Source of the DNA: Astragalus membranaceus
Lineage: Eukaryota; Streptophyta; Magnoliopsida; Fabales; Fabaceae
Assembly (NCBI GenBank): GCA_039519185.1
Contig: CM076850.1
Span: forward strand, 87,960,270-88,024,269
Length of the DNA: 64,000 nucleotides
Direction: 5' to 3'
In this document: in pieces, positions 1 through 12,808 of the stretch
How the letters are laid out: each line of letters opens with the position of its first letter
Position numbering within the stretch: the stretch's first letter is position 1
Program-made: the position numbers and the translations under genes
Notes under the pieces: model-generated
Database searches by the model: none
What the model saw: only the letters and a program-made list of their open reading frames with translations
Told to the model about the DNA's origin: nothing

Positions 1-2
1 CT

Positions 3-2063
3 AGGGCCCGCAAATGTGTCCACATTGCCCATACCATTGGTGTCAAAGGTTATCTCCTCCATGACTTGCACAACCATGAAATTTTTTATTCTAGACACAT
101 TTCCTTTTATGAGAACATCTTTGCTTTTGCCACCCCTCACTCCTTTAACTCGATCTTCAACCCAATTCCCTCATCTTCCCATCCAATACCCTTACCCAAT
201 GTTACTGACCTTCTCCTACCTTCACCCTCTACATCCCCAACCGACCCTCCACACGCTAATCTTACCACAGAATCTACTTCCCCTTCACAAACTTCCTCTC
301 CCTCTCCCCCTCCCATGGCCTCACCTACTGCCCCCTCCCCTCCTTCCAGACAGTCTACTCGAACTCATACTGCCCCCAATTACCTTCAAGAATATCATTG
401 TAACTCAATCCATTCAACTAATGTTGCCAATGCGTCCTCAGGTATTACTTTTCCTATCTCTCATTTTTTGTCATATGATCATGTATCCCCCTCCCAAAAA
501 ACCTTTGTTTCAGCTATATCTAGCCTTGTTGATCCCTCCTTATATGCTCAAGCCGTTAAGCATGATTGTTGGAAGGAAGCCATGAACAAAGAAATTCATG
601 CCTTAGAGGAAAACAACACATGGACTATCACTCAACTACCTCCTAGTAAGAAACCTATTGGATGAAAATGGGTCTATAAGACCAAACTTAGAGCTGATGG
701 CTCCCTTGAAAGGTATAAGGCACACCTTGTGGCAAAGGGCTTTACACAACTTGAAGGTGTTGACTACTTTGAAACATTCTCTCCGGTTGTTAAAATTACC
801 ACTGTGAGATTGGTATTGGCACTTGCAGCAGCTTGCAATTGGCATTTACATTAGTTGGATGTTAATAATGCATTCCTTCATGACGATTTGCATGAAGAGG
901 TCTATATGCGGGTTCCTCAAAGGTTGGAAACTTCTACACCTAATCAGGTTTGCAAACTTCACAAATCTCTCTATGGGTTGAAACAGGCCAGTAGGCAATG
1001 GAACTTCAAATTGGTTTCTCACCTCACCTCCCTTGGATTTGTACAATCCAAATCATATTACTCTCTCATGGTCAAAACCACTGGTTCAGAAGTCATTGTG
1101 CTCCTCATATATGTTGACGACTTCGTTCTCACAGGGAACAACTTAGCTGAAATCCATTCAGTCAAACTTTCTCTTGATGCTATCTTTAGAATCAAGGATT
1201 TGGGGCTTCTGAAGTTTTTCCTTAGTTTAGAGGTAGTCCGGTCTACACAAGGCATCATCCTCTCACAACAGAAATATGCCCTTGAACTTCTCGCCGATGC
1301 AGGCCTACTTGCTTGCAAACTGGTTTCTACGCCTATGCCCCTGGCCTCAAGCTCTCTGCTACTAGTGGCACACCTTTGGACGACCCTTCTAATTACAAAA
1401 GACTCATTGGTCGCTTGATATATCTCACTAACACCAGGTCGGACATCTGCTTTGATGTTCATAAGCTTAGCCAATTCATCTCCGCTCCTCGGTAGACCCA
1501 TATATGGATGCTGCTCTTCATCAGGTACATTAAGGGGAAACCCTGTTCTGGTCTCTTCTTTGCTGTTGACTCTGATTTGAAACTAAAAGATTTTAGTGAT
1601 TCGGACTAGGCCGCCTGTCCTGATACTAGACGTTCAGTCACGGGGTTTTGTATATTTCTTGGTACCTCTATGATTTCATGGAAGTCCAAGAAGCAGAGCA
1701 CGGTCTCCAAGTCCTCCTCCAAGGTTGAGTATCGAGCCGCTTGCTTCCACTGCTTGTGAGAACCAGTGGCTACTATACCTCTTGACAGATTTACATATTC
1801 CTCACACAAATTCGGTTCCACTATATTGTGACAACCGGTCTTCCATTCAGATAGCTCAGAATCCCACATTTCACGAGCGAACTAAACATATTGAGCTCAA
1901 TTGTCATTTGGTTCGTGACACGGTCCAAGCTGGCATCCTTCATCTAATGCCCAATCCCACTGTTGCCCAGATTGTTGACATCCACCCCAAAACCCTCCAG
2001 CCTGCCTCGTTCCAGAATGTGTTATCCAAGCTGAACATGCAAAACATTTACAATCCAGCTTGA
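3..2063 (+). pseudogene. Ty1/copia pol relic (integrase end, reverse transcriptase, RNase H)
   Basis: This is the 3' half of a copia polyprotein. Reading from base 3 it shows the integrase C-terminal part (GVKGY, then a Ser/Pro-rich linker to about 540). The reverse transcriptase follows, with WKEAMNKEI, KWVYKTK, LDVNNAFLH, SLYGLKQ and the catalytic YVDD near 1110-1125. RNase H follows, with the RRSVTGFC and YCDNRSSIQIAQNP motifs and a degenerate KHIELNCHLVRD. The frame is broken by TGA at 663-665, TAG at 852-854, TAG at 1493-1495 and TAG at 1607-1609. It is also shifted near 1310-1340 and again near 1730-1745. The last segment ends at TGA 2061-2063, directly before a polypurine tract and LTR. 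It cannot make a working enzyme. The 5' LTR, gag and protease lie outside the window. Confidence 0.93.
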
Positions 2064-2070
2064 GGGGGGG

Positions 2071-2280
2071 TGTTAGACTTATTTTATTTACTCACAGATA
2101 GTTGTTAGACTTATTGTATATACTCCCAGTTAGTTAGCCTTATTGTATTTTAGTTTTTCTAGTTTAGGGTCGTTTAGTCTTTTTCTCTTGCTTCTTTTAA
2201 CTTGTATATAAACTCTGGGAAATTTATCAAATGTGAAATTCATTTTTACCAAATTAATACATACCTAAGTTTAATACACA
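2071..2280 (+). mobile_element. 3' LTR of the copia relic
   Basis: The LTR starts TGTTAGACTT directly after a G-rich polypurine tract (2062-2070) that follows the pol stop. Its opening motif is repeated about 33 bp later. A TATA-like TATATAA lies at 2205-2212. The 3' end is set at the CA of ACACA (2280), because a SINE target duplication begins there; that end is less certain than the start. Short LTRs of this size are usual for many plant copia families. Confidence 0.7.
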
Positions 2281-2297
2281 TAACTACTTCCGGTGAA

Positions 2298-2484
2298 CCA
2301 ACTAGGGTTGATCCGAGTGGTAGCTGGGCTTGGATCTCACCTCAAGGTCTCGAGTTCGAATCTTGAGTGTGGCACATGGACCGACAAAGTCGGGTATACA
2401 CGTGACCAGTCAGGTTCCCCGACATAGATCAGTCATCGACAAAGTCAGTGGATAATGCTCACCGATAACACGGTAACCAAAAAA
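2298..2484 (+). mobile_element. tRNA-derived SINE with 18-bp target duplication
   Basis: An RNA polymerase III A-box-like stretch lies at 2309-2325 and a B box (GAGTTCGAATCTT) at 2352-2364, spaced as in a tRNA gene. The body ends in a short A-rich tail. It is flanked by ATAACTACTTCCGGTGAA (2280-2297) and ATAACTATTTCCGCTGAA (2485-2502), an 18-bp duplication with two mismatches. This is the expected structure of a plant tRNA-derived SINE. It landed at or just beyond the end of the copia LTR. It is not a functional tRNA gene: there is no cloverleaf closing stem. Confidence 0.78.
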
Positions 2485-2502
2485 ATAACTATTTCCGCTG
2501 AA

Positions 2503-2904
2503 AAAAATTATTTTACAAAGAGAAAACATAATTAACTCAACTAGGAGGGATTGGTCTTGCTTTGGCTTAAAATCGCGAATGGATGATTATAGGGATCAAA
2601 AGTACAATTAGGCTTATAAATTCAAAAACATAAAAGAGAAAAAAAATATACGTGCTAATCAATACAGCTTAAGGGTCCATTTTCGTACTCATGACCATAT
2701 TTGATAATGCCTTATAAATTGCCAAATGATCCAATCAATTGCCAAAATTATCATAAGAGAAAATTTCAGAAAAAATTGATCAATAAAGAAAATTTCAGCA
2801 ATAAATTTGTCAATACAAAATAAAATCATGTTATTAATTTCAAGGCAGAAATAAGTTTTGCTAGTCTTTGTTAAGTACATCCTACCGGTTAGCGTTCTTT
2901 ATCC
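2503..2904. other. AT-rich intergenic sequence
   Basis: No coding potential, RNA gene or clear repeat structure is visible. It separates the SINE from the LINE-like insertion. Confidence 0.6.
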
Positions 2905-2923
2905 TAGTCAGACAAAACTTCTT

Positions 2924-4199
2924 TTTTTTAAGGCAACATACTTCATTTATTTGATAATGAGATAATCATTACAAGATACACGAAGCAAGTGAGGTTGGAC
3001 ATTTCCAAACCGAAAGCTAGGATCAACATCTTTAAAAGAAACTACTACACAAGGAATATGAGCATTAGAGTCATTACATTTAGACAGTTTAGAGGCCCTA
3101 GAGGCATAACCAACCCAAACACAACAACCTAACATCCAGATTAACAATAGCTTCAGCACCCAGGTAGAGGTAATCATTGATTGAGAGTTCGCGGTCTTTC
3201 TCCCAATCAAGTTACAGATGATATCTTTGACTTGTGTACACTCTATTCGACTCAAAATGGTCTCAAGATTAACCTTCATTGCCTGAGAAAACGGGGCCAG
3301 ATGGTAATAGAAGAGGTGTTCTGAAGAGGTGCCAGCTCCAAAGGTTCTAACAATCTCCATATAACGCAACCAGGACCACAACCAAGTGCTTAGGCAGCCA
3401 GCTGTTCTATGGGGACTTTCAGCAAACACCAAATATGCATTTTTAGACCAAAAATTACTGAAACACAAAAGATAGAACCGAAACACCAACGGGGCACCAG
3501 AACAACATTGTCCAGAGACCAGAAGTCCAAGGACAAACAGTTGCAACCATGGTGGTTTTCGAGACGACCGGAGGGGCAAGTAACCCAAAGGAGCAGAGGG
3601 TGTGACAAACTTGTGAAGCACTGATGTTAAGGGAGAGAGAGATCCCACGCGGTCCTCCTCATTGAACTGTGGTGGTGGTTCGGCCGGTGGCTGGAGCGTC
3701 GGCGCCATAGGAGCAGAGCTAGTGGGAGGAGGCACAGGTTTCCCGTGAGAAATCTTGCCCCAAGGAGGAGATAGAGGATCAATCTGGTTGGCGGAGGTGG
3801 AGCGAGCACCAAATCAACAGAGGCGACGGCGGTTGGGCAGCGAGAAGCAGAGACCAGTGGATCGAAGGCGGTTATGGCGGGATGGGGTTTGGGAGAGTGG
3901 TGGTGGATGGATCGGTCAGCAAGGTGTGCAAGGGAGGAGGGATGGGTGTTAGGTAGGTGGTTGTGGCGAGTTGTTGGATGGTGGAAGAGGTGAGCAAAGG
4001 AGGTTACGAAAGGGGAGGGGGAAAAGAAAGGCCCCAACCAGGGGGGAGCAACTCCCATAGAGGAGGGTGGATCCTCCATGGTGGAGGGGAAGACCTCCAA
4101 GGAGGACGGGAGGGCCTCCACTAACCCTAGGGTTGGGAGGAGAAAGGATGGTTCTAGAGAGAAGGGACAACTTCTCTCTCATCACCATCGAAATATTGT
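2924..4199 (-). mobile_element. LINE-like (L1-type) retrocopy with 19-bp target duplication
   Basis: The insert is flanked by TAGTCAGACAAAACTTCTT (2905-2923) and TAGTCAGACAATACTTCTT (4200-4218), one mismatch in 19. A poly-T run at 2922-2929 is the 3' poly(A) tail of a minus-strand insertion, and the sequence before the tail (ATAAATGAAG...TTGCCTT) resembles plant L1 LINE 3' ends. The minus strand carries a proline- and serine-rich open frame (4121-3627) and another (3735-2947, 262 codons) with no domain I recognise. No reverse transcriptase is present. It may be a LINE with a large internal deletion or a processed retrocopy of a host transcript; the flanking structure is secure, the parent is not. 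Confidence 0.7.
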
Positions 4200-4218
4200 T
4201 AGTCAGACAATACTTCTT

Positions 4219-4859
4219 GTTTGATTTTAAATAACTCTTTGTGTTCATTTTGTTGCCTTGTATTTAGTTAAAAGAAATAATTGCCAGTTAAGCAAGGAAC
4301 TCCGTTTTGCATCTCACATCTAATCCATCTTTTGCTCCATTGAGGACAAAAAAGGAGATCAAAAAGAAAGGATAAAAACTTAGCTTGAGCAAACATTAAG
4401 TAAATGGGTGAAACTAGTTAAACCAACAAATACAATGAGATATGAATATCGGTCGTCTTTTGGTTCCTTTTAGTGTGTAGTTCGTTATCACGTGACGATG
4501 TTGTACGTTGAGTGAATAATTTAGGCTAAAAAATCGGTTTTCTGACAACCTACTCCGATTTTAAAGAAACCACAGCCATTAAATCCAAAAAAAAATCAGG
4601 GATCAAGACTCCCGAAGAAGGGACTTCTATGGGGATAGCGGGGCTCAAAATCTCAAATTTCATCGTTTACTATTTTTTTATTAATTTTTTTAGTTTTTCA
4701 TAATCTTCAAAAAATCTAAAAAAATGTGTATAAACTTATTTTGGTTTTATTAGATTTTTAGTGGTGTTTTTATAATTTATATTAGTTTTGACTCTTTAAC
4801 GGATTTTTAGTAGTGTTTTTATAACTTTTTTTAAAAAATTTAAATAAAACACTGTTACT
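4219..4859. other. AT-rich intergenic sequence
   Basis: No gene is seen. It contains T-rich stretches that lead into the Mutator-like terminus to the right and may be its degraded interior. Confidence 0.5.
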
Positions 4860-5128
4860 TTTAATCAACAAAACGGATTTACCTATTCATTAGATAAATC
4901 CGTTTTGAATATTTTCAAAACGGATTTATCTAATAAATAGATAAATTCATTTTGTAAAATAACCAAAATGGATTTATGTAGTTCTTAGGTAAATCTATTT
5001 TGTTATTTTTGAAAACCGGATTTATATAATTCAATATAAATCCGTTAAATGGTTTTACAGAGGGGTATTTTCGGATTATCAAATTGTGTGGGAGTATAGA
5101 TGCATGTGGTGGGGGTAAAAAAAAACCC
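4860..5128. mobile_element. Orphan Mutator-like terminus with subterminal repeats
   Basis: Alternating direct and inverted copies of AAACGGATTTA / TAAATCCGTTT lie at 4870-5050. They are followed by an end (gtgggggtaaaaaaaaaccc, 5109-5128) that closely resembles the right end of the complete element at 18731-21551. The opposite end is not found nearby, so this is a deleted or decayed relative. Confidence 0.55.
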
Positions 5129-5562
5129 AAAAAAAAAAAATCTCAATTAGATTCATATTTGAAAATCTGTTCAAACAAAATTTGATACCTATGAATAGAA
5201 TACAACAATGATAAGCATGGGACATGTCGATTCTTTCACATGCGAGTTACATCTTCATAGATTAACTAAGCACAAGCATCATAGAAAAAGGAGGGGGTGG
5301 GGGGAGAAACAAAGCAATGATATACATTATTATGTTGACACACTAATCTTCCTATTGTCCGATATACTAACCTATTATTGCGCAAAGATTACATGCTTTT
5401 GTAGTTACAATATCAGATATGCAAAACCTGTTAAAGATGCGAATATGCAAAAGTTGTGTCCACCCAAAACAAAACGTTCAAGTAGGTGTTGCCCGATGTA
5501 AAAGAATGCTCTCCGCAATGCAAAAACATGTCTGGAAAGGGCGAGATGGTGGAAGTGCTCAA
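5129..5562 (-). other. 3' flank and probable 3' UTR of COG7
   Basis: No open frame of note. It lies directly downstream of the COG7 stop codon on the minus strand and presumably holds its 3' UTR and polyadenylation region. No canonical signal stands out. Confidence 0.5.
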
Positions 5563-8500
5563 TCATGAATCTAAATTGACTCGCCGCATCTTACACACAA
5601 GGTTTGCTGTTGGCAGATCAAGTTGGTTTGCGGAATCTGACTTCAAAAGATCTTTTAGCTGATCTCTTGAGGTAGAAAGACAACTTTGGAATGTAGCTAG
5701 AACTGAAGGGATTGGCATTGATAGAGCTGAAAGCACGTTACTAAGATAATCAATATCAACTGATAGCTGCTGCGCACCACGATCAGAAACGTATTGAATC
5801 CCACGCAACTGCTCTATGTAAAGTGCTGTAGCACCCTCTGCAACCTAAAATTTAACAGTCATCAGAAAATACTCGAGTCATTAGCCATTACTACAAATGT
5901 GCAGAAAGAAAACATTCATTTTCTGAGAAGGATATTCATATGACAGTTAAAATGATTTTGAACAATCCATTTTTTATTAACAAGCCCGCATATATCAACT
6001 CATTTATCTACAAAAATTAATAAACTAATAGACCAAGTCCTGTCTTGTTTACTTTTGGGGGAAATTGATTGTTGCTGTGTTATAAAAGAAAAAGTTTCGT
6101 TTCCTAGTCCAAAATTGAGCTCAGACTTATATATCTAGGCAGAAACCAACTTGATGTTGTCTCAAGAATATTAGCTTCATGCTGAAGCATAAGATCAAAT
6201 TGCAGAGGAAATGAATCCTGATCCACACTTATATAAGACAAATGGAAAACTAATTCTGCTTAACTTACTATCTTCCTCTATATCATGAGTTACCTTGAAC
6301 ATCCATTCAGTTGCGAAGAATTGCGCTTCATCATTGCTTTCACTGCTAGAGATTCCCTCCGCAAGCGGTTCCAATTGTTGGGGTAAAGTAAGAAGATATT
6401 CACCAACACTGGTCACGTAGGACTGTGGATACGCACTGAAGGTAGGAAGAGGAAAAGCACCTTGTTCCTCAACTGATGACCAAATTGGCAAACGGGACAC
6501 ATCACTGAGACGTTGTCGTACTTTAGATATGAGGACATCATATACAAGTTCATTAACTGTGTCCGCAAATGCTGCAACTCTTTGAGATGCAAGGGGAAGT
6601 GCATGAAATCGGGGATCTTTAGACTGCAAAATAAACGGCGAAATATTTTATGCAATAGCAGAGAAAAGAGACAAAAAGAAATATGTCCAAAGAGATAGGA
6701 CAAAGTGAGGCAGCCTTCTCATCTTAAAAATCAATGAGTTCGAGATAAAATCACATTTTGTTTTGGTTAAAAATGGATGGTCAATTAAGTTTAGAAAATC
6801 AGTAACATGAAATTTTAGTAGTGGTTTAACTTTGCATTAACCATTTGCAGATTACAAAAACTCAATGAAAGAAAATGTTTTTCTTTAATCTACTCTTGTT
6901 GCAGGAAAATCATCTAGTTCTATGTAAATGAAATAAAAGAATAGATGTTTTTCCATCTCCTTATCAAGGAGGGATACAGAACAAAGGAAACAGTGAAAAG
7001 AGATTGTTGAAGGACCGAGGTGTGGAAATCAGCATTATATATTTAAGGCTGTTCCAAATCCATATATTTAGAATCAATCCACTATCCTTTCTATCTACTT
7101 CCAAACTAAATAAGTAAATAAGACTACAACGAAGCTAATCTTATATATACCTGATTCAAAAGGCTAAAGAGTTTCCTAGCTTTCTCAGGCACATCAACCA
7201 ACCGTGTTGTTGCCATATCCAAAGCTGCCCTTCCGCCAAAAGATGGCTCCCCATCTTCATTGTCATTTTTAGTCTGGTTTTTATCTAAACTTGAACCAAA
7301 TGCTGAAAAAGATAAAGTTGTGCTCAACCTAGCAAGAGTAGCCCTTAAAGATGCTTCAAAGACAGAAGACCTGCTTGTCAAATTATCTGCAACTGTGAGG
7401 ATCTGCAGTGCCCCTTGGACTATGGACCATTCTTCCTCATTTGAGATCAAATCAGCTCTCCGAGCATTTTGGTTTCCATCTTTCTTCTCCATCTCTTTCT
7501 TTACACTACCATCACCACCATAATCCACACCGCAGACAGTTCTTAGTGACTTGAGAGTTTCTTGCAGAGTGGAAATGTATTGTAACATTATGTCATCAAG
7601 GGCAAGAATTAGCTCATCTGCTTCAGAACCTCCAGTGAAGCTGATGCATCTCTCTGCAGCTGCTTCAAGAAGTATAATAACTTGGGGAATAGACTCCTCC
7701 ATCCTGCGAACGGTTTCACTGAGTTCAACTCCTTGGGCTCCCACCCCTCGAATCACAGCTCCTCTTAAATCTATTCCTGCAATCTCGGAGGAAAGGATGG
7801 CACGCTCCATTTGTCCATACCTGTAGACATGCCCAATAAAAAAATAGAGTAAATAAAAGATGTTTCTAAGGATTGGAAAAGAGTTTAATGCACGCTTGTA
7901 GTTGTAGATGAGAATCTCGTGCATGAGCATGACAAACCAAAAGCGCGGCAGTCTACTAACAATTATTTTACTATTCCTCTTATGTTGTCCTTTTATTTTT
8001 TGATAAAGAAAAATGTGAGATATGAAGTTAAAATTCTTTCCACTGACCCACCCAAATGGAATTAACAGACAAACTTGATTAATCAAAAAAATTCAAGTAT
8101 ACATTACCTCTGTTTAAATGACTCATACGGAAAGTACACAGCTTTCAGCACATCCATTAAAGCCCGTACATCAGAACCAGAAAATAAGTGCTGAATATTC
8201 CTTGCAAAGGTCCCTGTGATATTGTGTAATTCAATCAAGGCTTCCAGATGCTTTGTCTGAAGCTTGATACCCTTTTGCATATCTCCAGATAAAATATCTG
8301 ATAAACCTACAGATTTATGAGCTAAAATATCAATATCTTGTAGAGTTAACACGAGGTATAATGGATAACCGTAGCAATTATTTTACACTTTTTGCTACAT
8401 GAAAGGTATATGCTGAAATATCAAAAATTCGAACACAATCTCAAGTTTCTTCAAGAATACTCTATTCTAAATCAAACTCAAAACGTCATTTGGGGAAAAA

Positions 8501-10994
8501 CAAAAGGGAAAAATATACAGAATGTCAAAATCCAGTGAGACATGTGCCAAAAGAACTGAGGAACTCAGAACTGAAGACACAAGAATTGCAATAACTAATA
8601 AATCATGGTCAATTACAGATATTGGGCCTCATTAGAGCACAAAAGAGAAATTATTCTCTTGCTAAGCAGCTCTTTGACTCTAGCTTAGAAGTTATATAAG
8701 TCTTTCATCATGATCTGTTCAAATGTGGGCTGAAAGAACAAATCATTGAAACAAGAACTAAAGACCATGATAGTTCTCCTTGGAGCACTATAGTTTACAG
8801 CAGTACAGCTTCAACTATTTTTATATAGTGAGGAAGCAGCCTGATTTGCAGGGCCTCAGATTCATTTTTACTTTAAAAAATTAAGATCAATACGGATAAA
8901 AATTATTGAACAGTGAAAAGCTCTATCATATTATGTGCAATGAAGTACAAGAAAATGTAAATGAAGCTAACATTTTTCTCAGACAGGAAACCATTTAAAG
9001 ATTAAAGAGCAACCTTTAGCCAGTGCTTTTGTTTCTGGAACAGCTTCTCCAATGGCAAGGTTGATATGAGATATGAAACTAGCACCTATAGCCATCATAG
9101 TGTCACTTAGCAGCCTTGGGACAAGAGTTTTATAATCTTCAGGAAAAGCGACCATACACCTGCAAGTAACAGCTCACTACTTGAATATGCAAATTCAATT
9201 AATATCACTTTGCGCAAGCTGATTTTTTTAGTAGGCTGACATTGAAAATGAAAACCCACTAGTACCAAGTTTGGAGTACAAAATTATCGGAAAGGCAAAC
9301 CATTTTTGCAAGAAAGAATAAACTCAAAAATGAACTGACTGAAATTAACATGGGACACAAATGTGGAAAAAAAATTGTAATATATTGGTAGTGCTTTAAC
9401 CAATCATTTGTTAAACGGAAAAAACAATAGAAGCTAACACTAGTAGTAGTACCATTTCCATTCTTGTTCAAGATAAAGTAGTAGCTCATCATAAAAGCTT
9501 GGCAACCAACTGGAGAATGCTACTGCATGTGAAACCGATTGAAAATCACCACCACTTGATGTCCTCTCCATTTCATTCCTCTCGTTTGTAGACTTACTAA
9601 CCCGTTCTCTTGATTCAAAATCTTCCCAAAGTTGCTTTATTGGTTTAAGATGTACCTTTGTATATTGTGATTCCAAAGACTTAAACCTTCCAATTCTAAT
9701 GAGAATCCCACGCAAATCTTGAGCAGCGTCAACCTGAACAACAAGAATAGGATTTATAGGAGCTAAGACAATGGATCAAATCCAAATCATAGGATATAAG
9801 AGCATGGCTTGACAAAATAATTATATAACCTTGCGATTGGATAATGCATCTGTAAGACGAGGCTGGACCATTGTGTCAAGCCTATCCTCCAAGACTTCAA
9901 GCTGCTTTCTTATGTTGGCAAATTCAGCAACCTAAATATAGCATGTGATGGAAACGTGAAAACCAAAATAAAAAATTAAACCAAATACCAAAACTCAGTC
10001 ATTTTCACAGATAACCAAAGGGAAAAACCAGTACCTCCCCGACAGCAGACAAGCAATGCCTCATGTTAGCTAGAGTTTCAGCAGCACGAGGGAGATCACC
10101 ACTGGCGAATACATCCTCCACAGTCGAACTTAATTGAGTTAATCCAGCAGCATCCTGTCATTAAAATGCCAAAAAGAACAAGTTCGCCACATTATAAAGA
10201 ATCACAATGAGCTAACTAACAACTTATCAATATGCAAATCAACATTATTTACCTGCAATGTTTCATAAGCAGCTTCCATCCTCTGCTTAACAACATCAAC
10301 TTTAGCAAGTGCCGCTATAGATTCAGCAGATGATCCCTCTGCCTATAAAGAAAATAACAAAAAAAATGAAGATGAAGAAGGTAAATGCAAATTAACCAGT
10401 GCTCACTCACATTTAGATCTCAACTACAGATTAGAATCTCAGTTCACTCACTAGCTTATGACATAGTTTATAATAATGAAGCTCTACTTTCTGCTGAAAT
10501 CTATAACTCGCCACAATGAATATCAAAAGCAAGCAATGCAATGAGAGAATTTCACGATCCAAATTGTAATAAACTGAAAGAAGATGAAAACAGAAACAAA
10601 AAACCTACAACGATCCGAGATTTCTGCACTGTTTAAGCTACAAAGCGATGCCGATTATCATATAAAAGCATGAATCTGAATCAGTTAAGATGAAGGAAAG
10701 GATGCGAACCTTCTTAAGCTTTTGGAGGATGGAGGAGACAGAAGAACGGAGAGAAACGGCGTCATCACGGAGGCGGATGACATCGCGAGTGGCTCGTGGA
10801 ACGCGGAGGAGAGCGGCGGCGCTTTGTTCCTCGAGAGATGCGGCGATTTCCTCGGAAACCATCTGGAGCTTCATCTCCAAATCGACGAGGTGTTTGTCCA
10901 ATGATTCTTGAGGGTGCCGACTCTGACACGCTGAGTTGATCCATTTCTTTGGGTCGAAGTTCTCGTTTGAGAACGGACCCAAATCTACCATCAT
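5563..10994 (-). CDS. COG7: Conserved oligomeric Golgi complex subunit 7 (10 exons)
   Basis: COG7 is a lobe-B subunit of the COG tethering complex, which guides retrograde vesicles to Golgi cisternae. Coding exons, all with GT-AG introns: 10994-10710, 10342-10253, 10154-10035, 9931-9830, 9733-9453, 9159-9014, 8306-8108, 7820-7151, 6623-6294, 5844-5563. They sum to 2505 bases, 834 residues plus TGA (5565-5563), close to the Arabidopsis homologue (EYE, about 836). The start is the first of two adjacent ATGs (10994-10992); the protein opens MMVDLGPFSNENFD, typical of plant COG7. The N-terminal 95 residues hold the conserved SLDKHLVDLEMKL and RVPRATRDVIRLRDDAVSLR helices. The C-terminus has LDLPTANLVCKMRR. 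A Trp codon is split across introns 5 (TG|G). No frameshift or stop is seen, so the gene looks intact. It stands alone, with transposon-rich flanks. Confidence 0.96.
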
Positions 10995-11600
10995 CTTTGC
11001 GGTAACCAGTTACTTCACTCTTCCCGTTGAGAAACCAATGACAGATCCATCAACAATAGCGTCGATGACGATGGAGGTGTGTCTGAGTCTAACGTAAAGA
11101 GTACTTGGAATAACGGACTAAAGTGTAATATTGAAATTTACTGGGGTCGTTGTCTGAAAAATGAATAACTTCAAAACACACCATTTTTCTGGCTTCATTT
11201 TTTTCTTTCGGTTTTATCCGGGTATCCACCGCCGACCACTAATCCCCTGGCTGAATTGTAGGTGTGCATGACAGCTGGTCCAGAGTTTTAACGCATTTCT
11301 AAATTCTAATTTCTTTCTTTTACACATTTCTAAATTCTAGTTTCTGGTTTATAAATATTTCTAACTACTTCTAATTATCATACAATTTTTTTTGTTTCTC
11401 TTTCAAATACTTATTTGTTTTTCATTATATTTATATTTTATTCAATTTATTATTTTTGTATACTTTAGGGCTAAGGCCTCTTTGGTAAAAAAATAACGAA
11501 TAACAGATAAGCTAGCGGATAGTAGATAGCTCATAACGAATAGCCTAGTGGAGTGAATTTTAAAAAAATCACTTTTTTTTAAAAAATAATTACTTATGAC
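10995..11600 (-). promoter_or_regulatory. COG7 5' UTR and upstream region, then AT-rich repeat
   Basis: The first roughly 150 bases upstream of the COG7 ATG are of mixed composition and probably hold the 5' UTR and core promoter; I see no sharp TATA box. From about 11465 the sequence becomes AT-rich, with GCTAGCGGAT-like motifs recalling hAT-type MITE ends, leading into the duplicated segment. Confidence 0.4.
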
Positions 11601-12360
11601 GATATGCTGTCTGTTTGTTACATATTCTTAAAAAAATCAAAAAACTGAAAATAATCTAAAAACTGCTTCATATGAGAAGCTGTTTTGAGTAGCTTCTCAT
11701 AAAAAACATTTTTTTAAGAATAATTTTTTTAAAATAAGTGATTTTCAGTATGTTACACAAACACAAAACAACATCTCATTTGCTTAAAAATCTCTTAAAA
11801 CTAATCTTTAAATTATTTAATAACAATATCACTTATTTTTTAATCTATAACAAACAAGCTTGTGTGTTTGGTAAAATTAATGGTTGAACTAACTTGATAA
11901 ATAGAAATTTTAACTAATGCTTAAAAATGAGTGATATTTTGGTGATGTATTATTCCATTTAAAATAATACATTAGACACACCTCCAGTGATATTTTGAAG
12001 TTATTCATTTTGCCTTGGGTCGTTAAAAATGAATAATAATACATCAATAATACATCAGACATCACCAAGCCCCTTTTATTATCGTTTCTATAGTGATATT
12101 TTGCCTTCAAAATACAATTAGTCTCTTGCCCACACCAAATGGAAAAGGTGAGAGATAGAAAATGAGCAAGCAACACGTCATCAGGTAAGTGAAGAACACA
12201 GTGAGTCAATCAATCTTTAAAATTTACTTCTGCCTCCTCAAAATTGATTCTCGGTGGAGATGAGAACCAAATTGTCTTTACTCATTCACAATCTCTGAAC
12301 AGATGATAAATATTCTCCAAGTGATTACACATCACAAACGGGTATCATAAGGAATACCTC

Positions 12361-12808
12361 TTGTTCTGTAATGTGCTTTCGACCTTGGTGATCGGTTTTA
12401 TGCCGTTAGTAGGTGTTTTATCCTTGATTCTGTTTTAATGTTCAGGTCTTGAGATGTTCGATGTTCGTCGATCTTGAGGTGTCCGAGGTTGTCGATCTTG
12501 GGGTGTCTGAGGTTGTCGATCTTGAGGTGTCCGATGTTGTTCCTGCAATAACACTCCGACGCTCAAGTCAGTATTTGAGTTAATGAGTATTGTGTTGGAA
12601 AGTGCTTACCATTTTATGAGCATTTGAATGATGTATTTATAGATTTTGAGTGGTGTTTGCTTTGGTCGATTTGGACCGTCCGATCTTGCAGAGTGATCTT
12701 GGTCATTTATGATTAGACCCTGTTTCTATGTAATGGGCCAGTTCTGTATATTTGGGCCTTGCAGGAGGAGATGTGAATAGCAGTATTTCTATTTACCACA
12801 GCACCATT
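12361..12808. repeat. Block present only in duplication copy 1
   Basis: At the matching point in copy 2, AATACCTC is followed at once by TAGAAGTC, whereas copy 1 has this block. It contains a minisatellite and the string CACTCCGACGCTCAAGTCAG. Its ends show no clean terminal repeats or target duplication, so insertion in copy 1 and deletion from copy 2 are both possible. Confidence 0.6.
12470..12541 (+). repeat. 24-bp minisatellite, about three units
   Basis: Tandem copies of GTCGATCTTGAGGTGTCCGA followed by GGTT, with small changes between units. Confidence 0.8.

Noticed and set aside
2309..2364. tRNA gene
   Set aside because: The A and B boxes belong to a SINE with target duplications; there is no intact cloverleaf.
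7260..7826. Plus-strand open frames of 87 and 91 codons
   Set aside because: They are antisense to COG7 exon 8 and have no similarity of their own.
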